Positions 45,081 to 54,329 of a DNA stretch of 64,000 bases are shown here, piece by piece. The notes beneath the pieces were generated by a model. That model was not told where the DNA came from and ran no database searches. It saw only the letters and a list, made by a program, of their open reading frames with translations. The stretch's first letter is position 1, and the number at the start of each line of letters is the position of its first letter. The stretch covers positions 99,695-163,694 of the forward strand of contig NZ_QQPQ01000012.1 in assembly GCF_003346715.1 (NCBI RefSeq), in the 5' to 3' direction. The DNA is from Oceanispirochaeta sp. M1. GTDB taxonomy: Bacteria > Spirochaetota > Spirochaetia > DSM-2461. The position numbers were made by a program, and so were the translations under genes.

Positions 45081-47009
45081 TTAATTTTCCAGATAATCTT
45101 TCAGACGGCGGCTTCGTTTAGGATGCCTCAATCTTCGGAGGGCTTTAGCCTCAATCTGACGAATTCTTTCTCTAGTTACATTAAAATACAACCCTACTTC
45201 CTCGAGAGTCAATGAGTAGCCGTCTTCCAGACCGAATCTCATCTTAAGAACTTCCTGTTCCCTGGGAGGCAGAGTCTCAAGAACTTCCTGAAGCTGCTCC
45301 TGAAGAATCTTGAAAGCAGTCTGGTTTGCAGGATTTTCTACATCCTTGTCCTCAATGAAGTCACCCAGAAGTGAATCCTCTTCTTCTCCGATAGGTGTTT
45401 CCAGTGAGATCGGCTCTCTGGCAACATTCTTTACAGATTTAACACGGGCTACGGTCCATCCCAGTCTTTCTGCAATTTCCTCATCGGTGGGTTCGCGTCC
45501 CTTGATCTGCATAAGCTGTCTGGATTCACGGACAACCTTGTTTATCTGCTCAATCATATGTACTGGAACACGAATGGTTCTGGCCTGATCCGAAATTGAA
45601 CGGGTAATTGCCTGACGAATCCACCATGTAGCGTAGGTTGAGAATTTGTATCCCTTACGGTATTCAAACTTTTCAACTGCTTTGATGAGTCCGATATTTC
45701 CTTCCTGAACAAGATCAAAAAAGTGGAGCCCCCGGTTGGTATATTTTTTTGCAATACTTACAACCAGTCTCAGGTTGGCCTTGATCAGACGGTCCTTGGC
45801 ATTTTTCATCATAGTCCGACCGTGATTGATATCCTGTGCCTTGACAATCAAATCATCTGCAACATTCTCAAATTCAACTTCCAGATCATGCAGATTTTTT
45901 TCAGCAACCTGTACCTGTCTGATAAGTTCTTTTATCTCATCACTGCTGAGTCCTAATAATTCTTCAATTTCGACTCTCTTGGTTCTGCTTGCAAGTCCTC
46001 TACCCAGGTGTCGGACCTCTTTCATGTTTGTTACACGGAGAGTCCTTTCAATTTTATCCTGTTTACGGCGGTTCTGTTTAATCCTTTTTGCTGCATCGAT
46101 ATATTTCTCAGAAAGATAAAAAATCTCTTCCTGATGAATATCTATATTGATAATAGCCTCAAGGAGATCTGCACGTTTTGAAACAAGCTTTTTATCCGAA
46201 ATTACATCACCGTCGGTAGCTGCAATTTTAGCTTTCTGATCCATATAGGCTTTCAGTGAGGGAAAGATCGATTTCAGTGGTTCTCTATAATACTGATTAA
46301 GTCTTCTCTTTTCGGCAAGATAATCGGAAATTTCTTTCTTGGAGAAATTCATTTCACGGGGATCCGCCTTGGAGAAGGCCTTCTGTGCCAGTTTATAGAA
46401 TTCCGGAATTATCATTCCTGAGGTCTTGAGGATATTCTTAATTATTTCCTCACCCTCTTCCATCTGTTTGGAGAGTTCTACTTCCTGCAGGGCAGTCAGA
46501 AGATTTTCCTTACCTATCTCTCTTAAATAGAGGCGAATAGGATCATCTATGGAAGAATCCTTTTCATTGAAAACAAGTTTCCTTGAATCCTTTTTTTTGC
46601 TGGGTAATACTTCAGCTTCCAAATCGGGATCTTCATCGAGTTCAAGTTCTTCTTCGTCTATAATTCCATCGCCATCCGCATGCTCGACAGATTTTCCAGT
46701 GTCCGCATCATCAGCAATTACCGATGCACCCGCATCAACTATGATTGGAGTATCATCCAGATCATCCAAATCAACTAAATCATCCTCCAGATCTTCTTCC
46801 AGATCTTCTTCAGGATTTTCAAGAACGGGTCCATCTTCAAGTATATTTATTTTCATTTCTTCTAAAAGAGAAATAACAGCTTCGATTTTTTCCGAATTCA
46901 CAATGTCATCGGGAAGCAGTTCATTCATCTCGCTGTAAGTGAGACTTTTTTTAGTTTTTACATACTCTAGTAATTTACTTATTGCGGGGTCAGTTTTAAT
47001 CTCTGACAT
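45081..47009 (-). CDS. rpoD: Primary sigma factor RpoD (sigma-70)
   Basis: The housekeeping sigma factor, 642 residues. Region 1.2 begins at [12 protein letters not shown]. Region 2 has [31 protein letters not shown] (in parts) and [20 protein letters not shown], which melts the -10. Region 3 and region 4 follow, with the -35-reading helix in [19 protein letters not shown]. Region 1.1 is replaced or followed by an unusually acidic stretch (about 65-145: [26 protein letters not shown]). GAGGG precedes the ATG, which overlaps the dnaG stop (TAATG). Its promoters should include those reported here. Confidence 0.97.
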   Translation of the reverse strand: MSEIKTDPAISKLLEYVKTKKSLTYSEMNELLPDDIVNSEKIEAVISLLEEMKINILEDGPVLENPEEDLEEDLEDDLVDLDDLDDTPIIVDAGASVIADDADTGKSVEHADGDGIIDEEELELDEDPDLEAEVLPSKKKDSRKLVFNEKDSSIDDPIRLYLREIGKENLLTALQEVELSKQMEEGEEIIKNILKTSGMIIPEFYKLAQKAFSKADPREMNFSKKEISDYLAEKRRLNQYYREPLKSIFPSLKAYMDQKAKIAATDGDVISDKKLVSKRADLLEAIINIDIHQEEIFYLSEKYIDAAKRIKQNRRKQDKIERTLRVTNMKEVRHLGRGLASRTKRVEIEELLGLSSDEIKELIRQVQVAEKNLHDLEVEFENVADDLIVKAQDINHGRTMMKNAKDRLIKANLRLVVSIAKKYTNRGLHFFDLVQEGNIGLIKAVEKFEYRKGYKFSTYATWWIRQAITRSISDQARTIRVPVHMIEQINKVVRESRQLMQIKGREPTDEEIAERLGWTVARVKSVKNVAREPISLETPIGEEEDSLLGDFIEDKDVENPANQTAFKILQEQLQEVLETLPPREQEVLKMRFGLEDGYSLTLEEVGLYFNVTRERIRQIEAKALRRLRHPKRSRRLKDYLEN

Positions 47010-48784
47010 TATTCCCTCACCTTCAATTCTTCTATTTCTTTATCCAGATTCTGTTTTTCTATTATCAATTCATTCACCAATTCCCAGGAGCTGTCTTCCT
47101 TTGATACCTGACTCATGATACGGTTGATTTCTCTGCTTCTATTCTGCAGATTTCTCCTTCTTAATAAAAGGAGCGTTTTGTCTATCAACTCACTCGTATT
47201 TTCATCCAGTTCTCCAGTAGAAATCTTTTCCATGATTATTCTTTTAACAGAATCATCAGAAATTCCGGCTAATAAACTTTCGGTGCTGCTCTCATTATTT
47301 TTTTCACAATCAATAAGGACGTTGTATAAAAGTATGGCCCTCTCATCCTGAAAGTCAAATTCACCTGTGTACTGCTTTACAATTTCTGCAAATTCCCGAT
47401 GAAGAGCCGCTGTCATAACCAGTAGCAGTTCATCTGTCATCTTTTGCTCCTGAATTCGAGGTTGTGGTTTATTCACTACTTTCCTGGAAAAATTGCTCCT
47501 CTGTCGGTTAAGCTCAAATAGAAGCGATTTGCTTTCTATTCCAAGTTTTTCCGCCAAGGTACCAAGACATAAATCCCTCTTAATTTCAGATGCAATTGAT
47601 TCAATATATGGAAATAATTCTTTTACTGCCTGTTCCTTGCCCTCCGGTGTAGAGATGTCATAAGACACCATTGCCAAATCTAACAGATATTCGAATAGAT
47701 TTACAGGGGATTTTAACATTTTTTTTAATGTTTCTGCCCCTTCCTTTTCAAGAATTTCTGCAGGATCGCTTTTTTCAGGTAATTTTATGACCTTTACCGG
47801 CAATTCCAGACGCTCAAATACTATACCGGCCTTATATGTTGCCTTCTGACCCGCACTATCGCTGTCAAATAGAATGAAACCCTGATCGCTGTATCTTTTA
47901 AGAAGCCGGGACTGATCATCCGTAAAGGCAGTTCCCAGGGGAGCCATGGCAGACTCAATTCCGGCCTGATGAAGAGCAACTACATCTACATTTCCTTCGC
48001 AGAGGTAAAAGGTCTTGGATTTTCTTAGTTCATCACGGCTCTGCCAAAGTCCGTAGAGGAGTTTGCTTTTGTTGTAAAGAGCCGTCTCCGGAGAGTTGAT
48101 GTATTTGGGTGCCTTGGGATCATTCTTCTTCATGGTTCTGCCGCTGAAGGCGACAACTTCTCCTCTGTTCGAGAATATTGGAAACATGAGTCTGTCCGAG
48201 AATAGTGACCAGGAGGCATATTTTTTAGAGAAAAGTCCTGAACTTGCCAGAAAATCATCCGAATAGTTTCTATTTTTAAGAAAGCTGTAGAGCCATTTAG
48301 GATCATCCGGGGCATATCCAAGCTGGAAGCGTTCGATAGTGTCCTTATGAATTCCACGGTCTGCAAGATACTGTCTGACAGGAGCTGCCTGATCATTGTT
48401 CATCAGGATATAATGAAAGCTGCCTGAAGCTCTTTTATACAGATCCTTGAGAGAGTTTCTCTGAATGACTTCTTCCTGAGATTCTGCAGCATCTTCAGGA
48501 AGAGGAACTCCTGCCTTTTCAGCTGCAAAGCGTACTGCCTCAATAAAGCTGAGACCTTCCACTTCCATGATGAAGTTAAAGAGGCTGCCTCCTTTGTGGC
48601 AGCCAAAGCAATAGTACATGCCCTGCTCCGGTCTTACTGAGAAGGAAGGTGTCTTTTCATTATGAAAGGGGCAACAACCCCAGTAGCGGTCACCCTTGCG
48701 TTTTAGAGTTGAGTATTCTCCTACGATACCGAGAATATCAGTTTTTTCCTTGATCTCTTCGATCAACAGCTCAGGTATTCTCAT
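47009..48784 (-). CDS. dnaG: DNA primase DnaG
   Basis: Synthesises RNA primers at the replication fork. The N-terminal zinc-binding domain has C38, H41, C59 and C62 ([23 protein letters not shown]). The RNA polymerase core has [11 protein letters not shown], the TOPRIM motif [12 protein letters not shown] and [11 protein letters not shown] helicase-interaction region forms the C-terminus. I prefer ATG 48784 ([11 protein letters not shown]), with AGGG 7 nt upstream; ATG 48790 sits only 1 nt from that site. The stop overlaps the rpoD start. This is the dnaG-rpoD core of the macromolecular synthesis operon without rpsU. Confidence 0.96.
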   Translation of the reverse strand: MRIPELLIEEIKEKTDILGIVGEYSTLKRKGDRYWGCCPFHNEKTPSFSVRPEQGMYYCFGCHKGGSLFNFIMEVEGLSFIEAVRFAAEKAGVPLPEDAAESQEEVIQRNSLKDLYKRASGSFHYILMNNDQAAPVRQYLADRGIHKDTIERFQLGYAPDDPKWLYSFLKNRNYSDDFLASSGLFSKKYASWSLFSDRLMFPIFSNRGEVVAFSGRTMKKNDPKAPKYINSPETALYNKSKLLYGLWQSRDELRKSKTFYLCEGNVDVVALHQAGIESAMAPLGTAFTDDQSRLLKRYSDQGFILFDSDSAGQKATYKAGIVFERLELPVKVIKLPEKSDPAEILEKEGAETLKKMLKSPVNLFEYLLDLAMVSYDISTPEGKEQAVKELFPYIESIASEIKRDLCLGTLAEKLGIESKSLLFELNRQRSNFSRKVVNKPQPRIQEQKMTDELLLVMTAALHREFAEIVKQYTGEFDFQDERAILLYNVLIDCEKNNESSTESLLAGISDDSVKRIIMEKISTGELDENTSELIDKTLLLLRRRNLQNRSREINRIMSQVSKEDSSWELVNELIIEKQNLDKEIEELKVRE

Positions 48785-48793
48785 GGACATACC

Positions 48794-49822
48794 CTATTTA
48801 CTCCTGAATCCCTGGATATAGGAGTGCCTGGCTGTGTTGTGGTCTGCGAGGTTGCTGGTAAATGTGTGTGTGCCTAACATGGAGTCTTTAACGACAAAAA
48901 AAAGATAATCTGTCTGTGCAGGATTAAATGCAGCAGACAGGGCAGTTATTCCGGGATTTGAAATTGGTGCCGGAGGAAGATCATTGTTGAGGTATGTATT
49001 GAATGCTGAAGGAATCTCGAGGTCTCTGAAAAAGATCCTTTCGGGATGCTCCTTTCCCTGTTCTTCTGTTATTACGTATATAACGGTGGCACAGGACTGA
49101 AGGGGCATTCCAATCTTCATCCTGTTATTAAAGACAGAGGCTATCAGAGCTGCTTCTTCTTCCACCCTGTACTCTTTCTCTATAATGGATGCAAGGATCA
49201 GCTTCTCCTGCAGTTTTTCATCTGACAGATCCACATAGAATGGGAATATACTGTCCAGATTCCTGAAATATGTAGCCACCATATACTCCAGAACCTTTTG
49301 CGGTGGGAAATCCTTCTGAAAATAATAGGTGTCCGGGAATAGATAACCCTCCGCAGAATCTGCAGGAATATGAAGAGACTCCATTAGCTCACTGTCATTA
49401 ACTGCAGCCATAAAAGCGGCTGAGGATGTGATTCCTTTTTCTTCAAGGAGAAGTGCTATCTGTGAAGCTCTCATTCCTTCCGGAATGGTCAGTCTTAACA
49501 GTTCCTGTTTTCCCTCTTCCAGTACAGAAAGGATTTCCAGACCCGTAGATGCAGAACTGAGTCTGTAAAACCCTTTTTTAACATTCAGCTCGCGGACTGT
49601 CCTGTTATATATTTTATAAATCCAGGGATTTCTGAGAAGGTCTTTTTCTTCAAGTTTTGCAAGTACAGAGTATAAAAATTCTCCCTCATTAACAGTGAAA
49701 TCAACATCATTGTCTATTGCACCGGGATTTACGGCTTTCATCGAATTAACTATGTAATAAGTGCTTCCCCCGATAAAAAGAACCAGAAGGACTGTCAATA
49801 AAATAATAATTTTTTTAATCAA
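48794..49822 (-). CDS. mltG: Endolytic murein transglycosylase MltG
   Basis: Cleaves nascent glycan strands at the inner membrane and limits their length. It has an N-terminal membrane helix (about 3-25), a LysM-like region (VNEGEFLYSVLAKLEEKDLL), and a YceG catalytic domain with ASIIEKEYRVEEE containing catalytic E215, VFNNRMKIGMPLQS and the conserved LPPAPISNPG. Length 342. The TTG start lies directly after the stop of the 61-residue gene (TGA-TTG) with GGAG just upstream, so translation is coupled. It ends 9 bp before dnaG. Confidence 0.93.
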   Translation of the reverse strand: MIKKIIILLTVLLVLFIGGSTYYIVNSMKAVNPGAIDNDVDFTVNEGEFLYSVLAKLEEKDLLRNPWIYKIYNRTVRELNVKKGFYRLSSASTGLEILSVLEEGKQELLRLTIPEGMRASQIALLLEEKGITSSAAFMAAVNDSELMESLHIPADSAEGYLFPDTYYFQKDFPPQKVLEYMVATYFRNLDSIFPFYVDLSDEKLQEKLILASIIEKEYRVEEEAALIASVFNNRMKIGMPLQSCATVIYVITEEQGKEHPERIFFRDLEIPSAFNTYLNNDLPPAPISNPGITALSAAFNPAQTDYLFFVVKDSMLGTHTFTSNLADHNTARHSYIQGFRSK

Positions 49823-50008
49823 TCAGTTTTCTCCTGATGTTTTCAGCTGTATCGATTCTATCTGTGAAATTGTAAAAGAGCTGAAAAGTTCTTTTTCCAG
49901 TTTGTGGAGCAGCTCTCTCATCGGGATGTCCAGTTCTGCATACTCAGAAGAGAGAAACTGATACAGCCTTACCGATTCTTCTTCTGTCATTTTAAAATTC
50001 ATTTCCAT
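49823..50008 (-). CDS. Small acidic protein coupled to mltG
   Basis: A 61-residue soluble protein, helical and acidic (TEEESVRLYQFLSSEYAELD, MRELLHKLEKELF). Its stop codon abuts the mltG start with no gap, and the gap to the upstream gene is 13 bp, so it fits the operon as a real gene. No strong Shine-Dalgarno is visible, and ATG 50002 is an alternative start. No family recognised; it may be a small regulator of MltG or a division factor, but that is only positional. Confidence 0.6.
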   Translation of the reverse strand: MEMNFKMTEEESVRLYQFLSSEYAELDIPMRELLHKLEKELFSSFTISQIESIQLKTSGEN

Positions 50009-50021
50009 AAGACCAACAGTT

Positions 50022-50966
50022 TTACAGGATTATTTCGAGTCCCTCAACAGCCAGACGGACATTCACCTCAGGTTTCCCCTTGGATCTGTGGGTATACCAG
50101 CGTGCTGACCTCTGTATGGAAGACATTTTTTTGTCATCATAGAGGGGTTCATGGTGAAAAAGGTAAAGATCGGATATTCCGAACTCTATGGCAAAGTCCA
50201 CTGCCATGCTGTAGGAGGAGTGACCCCAGTCATATTTTTCAAAGGCTTCTCCCAGCGTGTACTGAGCATCAAGAACCATGGAATCTACATTTTCGAAAAA
50301 CTCAATATTTTTTTCAGAACGGCTGAAATCTTCCTGTCGGAGTTCTGTATCTGTGGAATATATAAAGCATTTGCCGTTCTGCTCCAGTTTATAGGCAAAG
50401 GATCCATTGGGATGGTTCCGTTTTATCCATGAGATACGGCCTCCGGGGATTTCCATTGTATGTCCTTTCAGAACGTGGAAATGAATCTTCGCATTGAATG
50501 AATCAAAATCCACCGGATGATAGGGTCTGACCATGAAATTCCTGAGTATCTGCTCCATTTTTGGATACGGACTGTAGAAATTCACTGTTATTGAAGGGTC
50601 ATACATCATTCCGAAGTAAGGCAGACCGAGAATATGGTCATAATGAAAATGACTGAAGAAAATATGAAATTCCTTCACATTGTCTTTTCTTTTTCGTAGG
50701 GATTTTTCAAGTTCTCTGAGACCTGTACCGCAGTCGAGAATAATTATACTCTCTTCACTGAGCCTTGCTTCTATACAGGAGGTATTTCCTCCGGTTGTGC
50801 CGAAAATATAATCGGGAAGCCGGGAGAGGAATAGTTCTCTACTTTCGGGACTGACAAGGTCTGCCGGCTTTACTCTCTGTATCACAGCCGCAATCTTTGA
50901 CTTGACTGCTTCTGGTGTCAAAGGTGTCGGAGAAGATCCCCTCACCCCTCTCAACCGTATATTCAT
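50022..50966 (-). CDS. MBL-fold metallohydrolase
   Basis: A 314-residue metallo-beta-lactamase-fold enzyme. The dinuclear metal motif HFHYDH is at 106-111, with further ligands in KRNHPNGS, YSTDTE and VLDAQYT/WGHSS. The opening RLRGVRGSSPTP is shared by phosphodiesterase-like members of the family (RNase Z and cyclic-nucleotide phosphodiesterase relatives). The substrate cannot be inferred. GGAGG lies before the ATG within a CCTCCGGAGG palindrome. Confidence 0.85.
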   Translation of the reverse strand: MNIRLRGVRGSSPTPLTPEAVKSKIAAVIQRVKPADLVSPESRELFLSRLPDYIFGTTGGNTSCIEARLSEESIIILDCGTGLRELEKSLRKRKDNVKEFHIFFSHFHYDHILGLPYFGMMYDPSITVNFYSPYPKMEQILRNFMVRPYHPVDFDSFNAKIHFHVLKGHTMEIPGGRISWIKRNHPNGSFAYKLEQNGKCFIYSTDTELRQEDFSRSEKNIEFFENVDSMVLDAQYTLGEAFEKYDWGHSSYSMAVDFAIEFGISDLYLFHHEPLYDDKKMSSIQRSARWYTHRSKGKPEVNVRLAVEGLEIIL

Positions 50967-50991
50967 TCCGCCTCCGGAGGAGATTTTCTAA

Positions 50992-51438
50992 TCAGGAATC
51001 GATATCCAAAGGCGGGTTCTCTTCCCTTTTTTTCAACCATTCTATAATTTCTTCTTCTGAATGAAGTTTACCACGATTCATACCGGGACAGGAATCAGAT
51101 TCTTCCTTCCAGGACTCTTCAGAGTCTACCACAGCATGCCAGAAGGGGTAACTGCGGCATTGAAGAGGTCTGGCGTTGTATACACTGCACCCCAATCCAT
51201 TCTGCCAGAATATGCAATCGTTATTGGGTTTTTCTATAAGACTGATTCTTTTAAAAAAACCTATATCTACTATTCTACAGTATTTTTCGACAAATTCATC
51301 CTGAGAAATAGATAAATATTTTAAAAGCTGATTCAGGTCCTCTACTGATAAAAAAACGTAGCCCGGTTCATGACGGCAGCAGTGACCGCACTGAGTACAT
51401 TCAAAGTGAAGACCTTCGGAATAAAAATTCTTGTTCAT
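50992..51438 (-). CDS. YkgJ/UPF0153-family cysteine-cluster protein
   Basis: A 148-residue cytoplasmic protein with a C-rich N-terminal cluster (FECTQCGHCCRHEPGYV) and later cysteines in NDCIFW, LGCSVYNARPLQCRSYPFW and DSCPGM. The family is thought to bind zinc or an Fe-S cluster; function unknown. AAGG precedes the ATG. A terminator for the tRNA cluster lies between this gene and the tRNAs, so it has its own or a read-through promoter. Confidence 0.88.
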   Translation of the reverse strand: MNKNFYSEGLHFECTQCGHCCRHEPGYVFLSVEDLNQLLKYLSISQDEFVEKYCRIVDIGFFKRISLIEKPNNDCIFWQNGLGCSVYNARPLQCRSYPFWHAVVDSEESWKEESDSCPGMNRGKLHSEEEIIEWLKKREENPPLDIDS

Positions 51439-51460
51439 ATGAAACCTTTAAAAACAAAAA

Positions 51461-51483
51461 AGCCTTCTCTATTTGAGAAGGCT
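51461..51483 (-). terminator. Terminator of the tRNA cluster
   Basis: AGCCTTCTC and GAGAAGGCT pair around a 5-nt loop. In the minus-strand transcript the stem is followed by TTTTTTG and TTTTT, a good U-tract. It lies directly downstream of the last tRNA-Tyr. Confidence 0.88.
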
Positions 51484-51497
51484 CTTTATTAAATTAG

Positions 51498-51578
51498 TGG
51501 GGAGAGAAGGATTTGAACCTTCGAAGCCGAAGCAACAGATTTACAGTCTGCCCCCTTTGACCACTCGGGAACCTCCCC
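51498..51578 (-). tRNA. tRNA-Tyr (GUA), copy 2
   Basis: An 81-nt class II tRNA with acceptor stem GGGGAGG/TCTCCCC, discriminator A, D-arm CCCGAGTGG, anticodon loop ACTGTAAATC with anticodon GTA, a long variable arm (TTGCTTCGGCTTCGAA) and T-arm GGTTCAAATCC. CCA is not encoded and must be added, for which the nucleotidyltransferase at 56930 is a candidate. Identical to the copy at 51683-51763. Confidence 0.96.
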
Positions 51579-51600
51579 AGGATGTTATATAGAAAAAAAT

Positions 51601-51674
51601 AGCCTTCTGTCAGATTCGAACTGACGACCCCGAGATTACAAGTCACGTGCTCTGGCCAGCTGAGCTAAGAAGGC
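51601..51674 (-). tRNA. tRNA-Thr (UGU)
   Basis: A 74-nt tRNA with acceptor stem GCCTTCT/AGAAGGC and discriminator T, D-arm GCTCAGCTGGCCAGAGC, anticodon loop CTTGTAA with anticodon TGT, and T-arm GTCAGTTCGAATCTGAC. The anticodon stem CGTGA/TCTCG has a U-U opposition in the middle pair. CCA is not encoded. Confidence 0.95.
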
Positions 51675-51682
51675 ATATTTGA

Positions 51683-51763
51683 TGGGGAGAGAAGGATTTG
51701 AACCTTCGAAGCCGAAGCAACAGATTTACAGTCTGCCCCCTTTGACCACTCGGGAACCTCCCC
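51683..51763 (-). tRNA. tRNA-Tyr (GUA), copy 1
   Basis: Identical over all 81 nt to the tRNA-Tyr at 51498-51578, with the same anticodon GTA and long variable arm. It is the first gene of the Tyr-Thr-Tyr transcript; the two copies flank tRNA-Thr as a direct repeat 185 bp apart. No clear promoter was found in the short spacer from the methionine aminopeptidase gene, which runs the same way. Confidence 0.96.
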
Positions 51764-51821
51764 AGGTTTCCCTATACAACTGATGTTAGTGAGACACTTT
51801 GTCCCGCTGACGATCGGTAAT

Positions 51822-52577
51822 TTAAATAATCTGCCGAAAAATGTCAATAGAGTTCAGCTTATTAATTTTCGGGATATTCAAACATTCCACTCCTGTGCTG
51901 CTAATCGCAACCATGTGTTCAAAATAGGCGGAGGCTTCTCTGTTGTCTGTAATCCACTCTTTTTCCTTACTGTGTAGAAGTTTGGCTCCTCCAAGGCTTA
52001 TTACCGGTTCAATGGTGAACACCATGCCTTCTGTCCAGGATACATCATCCTTGTTGAGTAATGAAAAATTTATATCAGGAGACAAATGCATCTTCAAACC
52101 TATTCCATGACCGCAGGCTTCTTCTATTAAAGAAAACCCGCTTCCGGCCAGAGCATTGTGAATTTCTTTTTTCATTGTAAAACTTGTTTCCCCGGATTTG
52201 ACAGAAAGTACAGCTTTTCTGGATATTTCCCATGCTTTTTGAAGCAGAGCCTTATATTCGCTGCTCCCTTCACCGCAGATTGAGCTCCATGCTTCATCTG
52301 CAAACAGATTATTTCTGCAGATCACCAGATCCAGAGTGATAATGTCCCCTTCTGCGACTCTGTCTTTAGCGGATTTACCATGACAGACTGTTTCGTTGAT
52401 ATTCATATCAAAGGAGTACAATTCAGCTTCGGGGCATTTAAGTGCAAGTATGCTGAGGGCTTCATTGCGGAGAGTCATTAGATTCGAGCCGGGGTTAATT
52501 GTCCGGGAGGTTTCAAGAAGAACTTCATGAAGAAGTATTGATAATTCCCTGATTGACTCCAGCTCTAGGTCTGTCAT
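51822..52577 (-). CDS. map: Methionine aminopeptidase, divergent type I
   Basis: Removes N-terminal methionine from new proteins. The five metal ligands of the pita-bread fold can be placed: the two Asp in ITLDLVICRNNLFADEAW with the exact D-x10-D spacing, His in CGHGIGLKMH, Glu in FTIEPVI and Glu in FEHMVAI. The upstream His lies in NETVCHG. Much of the remaining sequence is diverged from E. coli Map, and the start is immediately preceded by the aroH stop (4-bp overlap). A second map gene elsewhere in the genome is possible. Confidence 0.88.
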   Translation of the reverse strand: MTDLELESIRELSILLHEVLLETSRTINPGSNLMTLRNEALSILALKCPEAELYSFDMNINETVCHGKSAKDRVAEGDIITLDLVICRNNLFADEAWSSICGEGSSEYKALLQKAWEISRKAVLSVKSGETSFTMKKEIHNALAGSGFSLIEEACGHGIGLKMHLSPDINFSLLNKDDVSWTEGMVFTIEPVISLGGAKLLHSKEKEWITDNREASAYFEHMVAISSTGVECLNIPKINKLNSIDIFRQII

Positions 52578-52942
52578 TTTTCAGATCCGCTGATATCCCG
52601 GCGCAATACTGCAGCATCACCCATATAGATTGGTTTAGCTGTTCCCGGAAGATCGCTGTTGAATGTAAGCAGTATCCGCAGCATTCGCTGCTGAGGGAAA
52701 TCTAAACATACAGGCTCCTGTGTGCAGAACAGGGGCGTTTCGGTCAGATTCCTGGATATTCTAAGGGCCTTGGCAGGATTAAATGTGATATCCGGGGTCT
52801 GGGAGAATATAATACTGACAATACTGTCAATTTGTATATTATTTTTAATCAGCAGCTCCCTGAAAAGGATATCTATTTTTTCCTGCAGCTCTATTTCTGT
52901 GTTTTTGTTCAGGGACACTGCCCCGCGTACGGCTTTTACCAT
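52574..52942 (-). CDS. aroH: Chorismate mutase, AroH type
   Basis: A monofunctional chorismate mutase (chorismate to prephenate) of the trimeric Bacillus AroH class, 122 residues. Active-site residues match by position: R6 (VRGAVS), the 70s CTQEP segment with C73 and E76, R89 (MLRILL), Y106 (PIYMGDA) and an Arg at 114/115. FSQTPDITFNPAKALR is a family stretch. AGGAAGAG precedes the ATG. It overlaps map by 4 bp. No other aromatic amino acid genes are present nearby. Confidence 0.88.
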   Translation of the reverse strand: MVKAVRGAVSLNKNTEIELQEKIDILFRELLIKNNIQIDSIVSIIFSQTPDITFNPAKALRISRNLTETPLFCTQEPVCLDFPQQRMLRILLTFNSDLPGTAKPIYMGDAAVLRRDISGSEK

Positions 52943-52962
52943 ATTTACTCTTCCTGTATGTT

Positions 52963-53307
52963 TTATGCTCCGCTGAAAAAGGCGGATAATAGGTTGATAA
53001 GCAGATAAAGTGCTGCAATCAGCGCTGTATAAGCTAGTGATTTTATATAAAAAAACGTTTTTTTACCGGCGGTCTCTTTGACCAGTAAGGAATGAAAAAT
53101 AACATTTCCCAGGGAAAAAACGATATATGTATAGAAATAGATATCCATTCCTCTGAAGAGGAATCTTAGCGTTTCATCGGAAAAACGCTGAAAATTTCCA
53201 ACCAGATATAATGAAAAAATGATTAGAGACATGTAAAAAAGATAAAGATTGAAACGTGTCAGAAAACGGGGAAACCATATTCTGATGCCTCTGTGGAGCC
53301 TTTTCAT
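52963..53307 (-). CDS. Small membrane protein, function unknown
   Basis: A 114-residue protein with a basic N-terminus (MKRLHRGIRIWFPRFLTRF) and three hydrophobic helices (about 21-38, 55-75, 88-110). No family recognised. It has no obvious Shine-Dalgarno. Lies 20 bp upstream of aroH in the same direction, so it probably heads that transcript. Confidence 0.6.
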   Translation of the reverse strand: MKRLHRGIRIWFPRFLTRFNLYLFYMSLIIFSLYLVGNFQRFSDETLRFLFRGMDIYFYTYIVFSLGNVIFHSLLVKETAGKKTFFYIKSLAYTALIAALYLLINLLSAFFSGA

Positions 53308-53363
53308 AGATACACGAATAATAACATAGCCCCTGATGATTTGAATACTGCTGCTTTTAAACT

Positions 53364-54329
53364 ATGTTGCCAGATAACAGATTTAATCTTAAAATCATGT
53401 TTATGAATAATGTTCTAAATAGTTCTCAGGTCAAAGTTTCAGATGCACTGTCTTTTATCCAATCCAGGGAGGAGCTCTTTTCTTCCATGACTCCCATCCC
53501 AACAGAACTTGGTTCCTGTCTCGGTTTTAATGCAGATATAAAAGCTGTTCTTTTTGATATCTATGGTACTCTTCTTATTTCCGAAGCAGGTGATATTGGG
53601 CTGACTGCCCTGGATCAGAAAAATGAAAAACGCAATTTTTCTCTTGAGTCGAAAACTGAATCAATGGATCTTTCTTTTGATGAAATCAGGAGCTGTCTCA
53701 CTGATATTATCAGACGGCATCAGCAGTATATTCTCAATGCCAGTAATGAAATCACTTATCCCGAAGTGGATATCATCTCGGTCTGGTCGGAGTTGTTTCA
53801 GGAGAAAAATCTTCAGGATTTTGACATCGGACATATCAGCAGAGCGGCCCTTTATTTTGAGATACTCAGCAATAAGGTAGATCTTATGCCCGGAGTTTCT
53901 GAACTTTTTGAATATCTTAGAGAGAGCGGATTGATCCTGGGGATTGTTTCAAATGCTCAGTTCTATACCCCTCTACTTATGGAATATCTATGTTCCATGT
54001 CCCTGGAAAAATTGGGAATCACAGAGACATTTACTTCCTGGTCCTACAAAATGGGCTGCGGAAAGCCGGATCCCCTGATTTTCAGGACACCCGTGGAGGC
54101 ATTAAATAAAGAAGGTATACAGAATCATGAAATACTGTATATTGGAAATGATATGCTTAATGATATCAGCTGTGCAGCATCCCTTGGACTTAAAACTGTT
54201 CTTTTTGCAGGGGATAAAAGATCATTGCGCCTCAGGGAAGATGATTCCCGGGTCAAAGGCTCAGCGGATTATATAATAACTGATCTGATGCAGTTAAAAC
54301 AGATACTTCAGGACGGCGGAAATGACTAA
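53364..54329 (+). CDS. HAD-superfamily hydrolase
   Basis: A 321-residue HAD hydrolase with motif 1 VLFDIYGTLL (nucleophile D65; Tyr in place of the second Asp, as in dehalogenase-like members), motif 2 IVSNAQ, motif 3 lysine in GCGKPDPLIF and motif 4 YIGNDMLNDISCAASLG. The cap contains SVWSELFQEKNL. The first 55 residues (SREELFSSMTPIPTELG) are unusual for the family. Start uncertain: ATG 53364, 53397 or 53403; none has a Shine-Dalgarno. TTGAAT-N16-TATGTT (53341-53368) could be a promoter favouring the later starts. Overlaps the next gene by 8 bp. Confidence 0.82.
   Translation: MLPDNRFNLKIMFMNNVLNSSQVKVSDALSFIQSREELFSSMTPIPTELGSCLGFNADIKAVLFDIYGTLLISEAGDIGLTALDQKNEKRNFSLESKTESMDLSFDEIRSCLTDIIRRHQQYILNASNEITYPEVDIISVWSELFQEKNLQDFDIGHISRAALYFEILSNKVDLMPGVSELFEYLRESGLILGIVSNAQFYTPLLMEYLCSMSLEKLGITETFTSWSYKMGCGKPDPLIFRTPVEALNKEGIQNHEILYIGNDMLNDISCAASLGLKTVLFAGDKRSLRLREDDSRVKGSADYIITDLMQLKQILQDGGND

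Noticed and set aside
46549..46938. Serine-rich 129-codon plus-strand frame
   Set aside because: It is the complement of the Asp/Glu-rich segment of rpoD (GAA/GAT codons read as TTC/ATC/TCT/TCA), hence an artefact of composition.
50940..50980. CCTCCGGAGG palindrome over the MBL-fold gene ribosome-binding site as a masking hairpin
   Set aside because: With no spacer between halves the RNA could form at most a 3-bp stem, too weak to block initiation.
51665..51847. 60-codon minus-strand frame
   Set aside because: It runs through the tRNA-Tyr and spacer; the tRNA structure explains the sequence.
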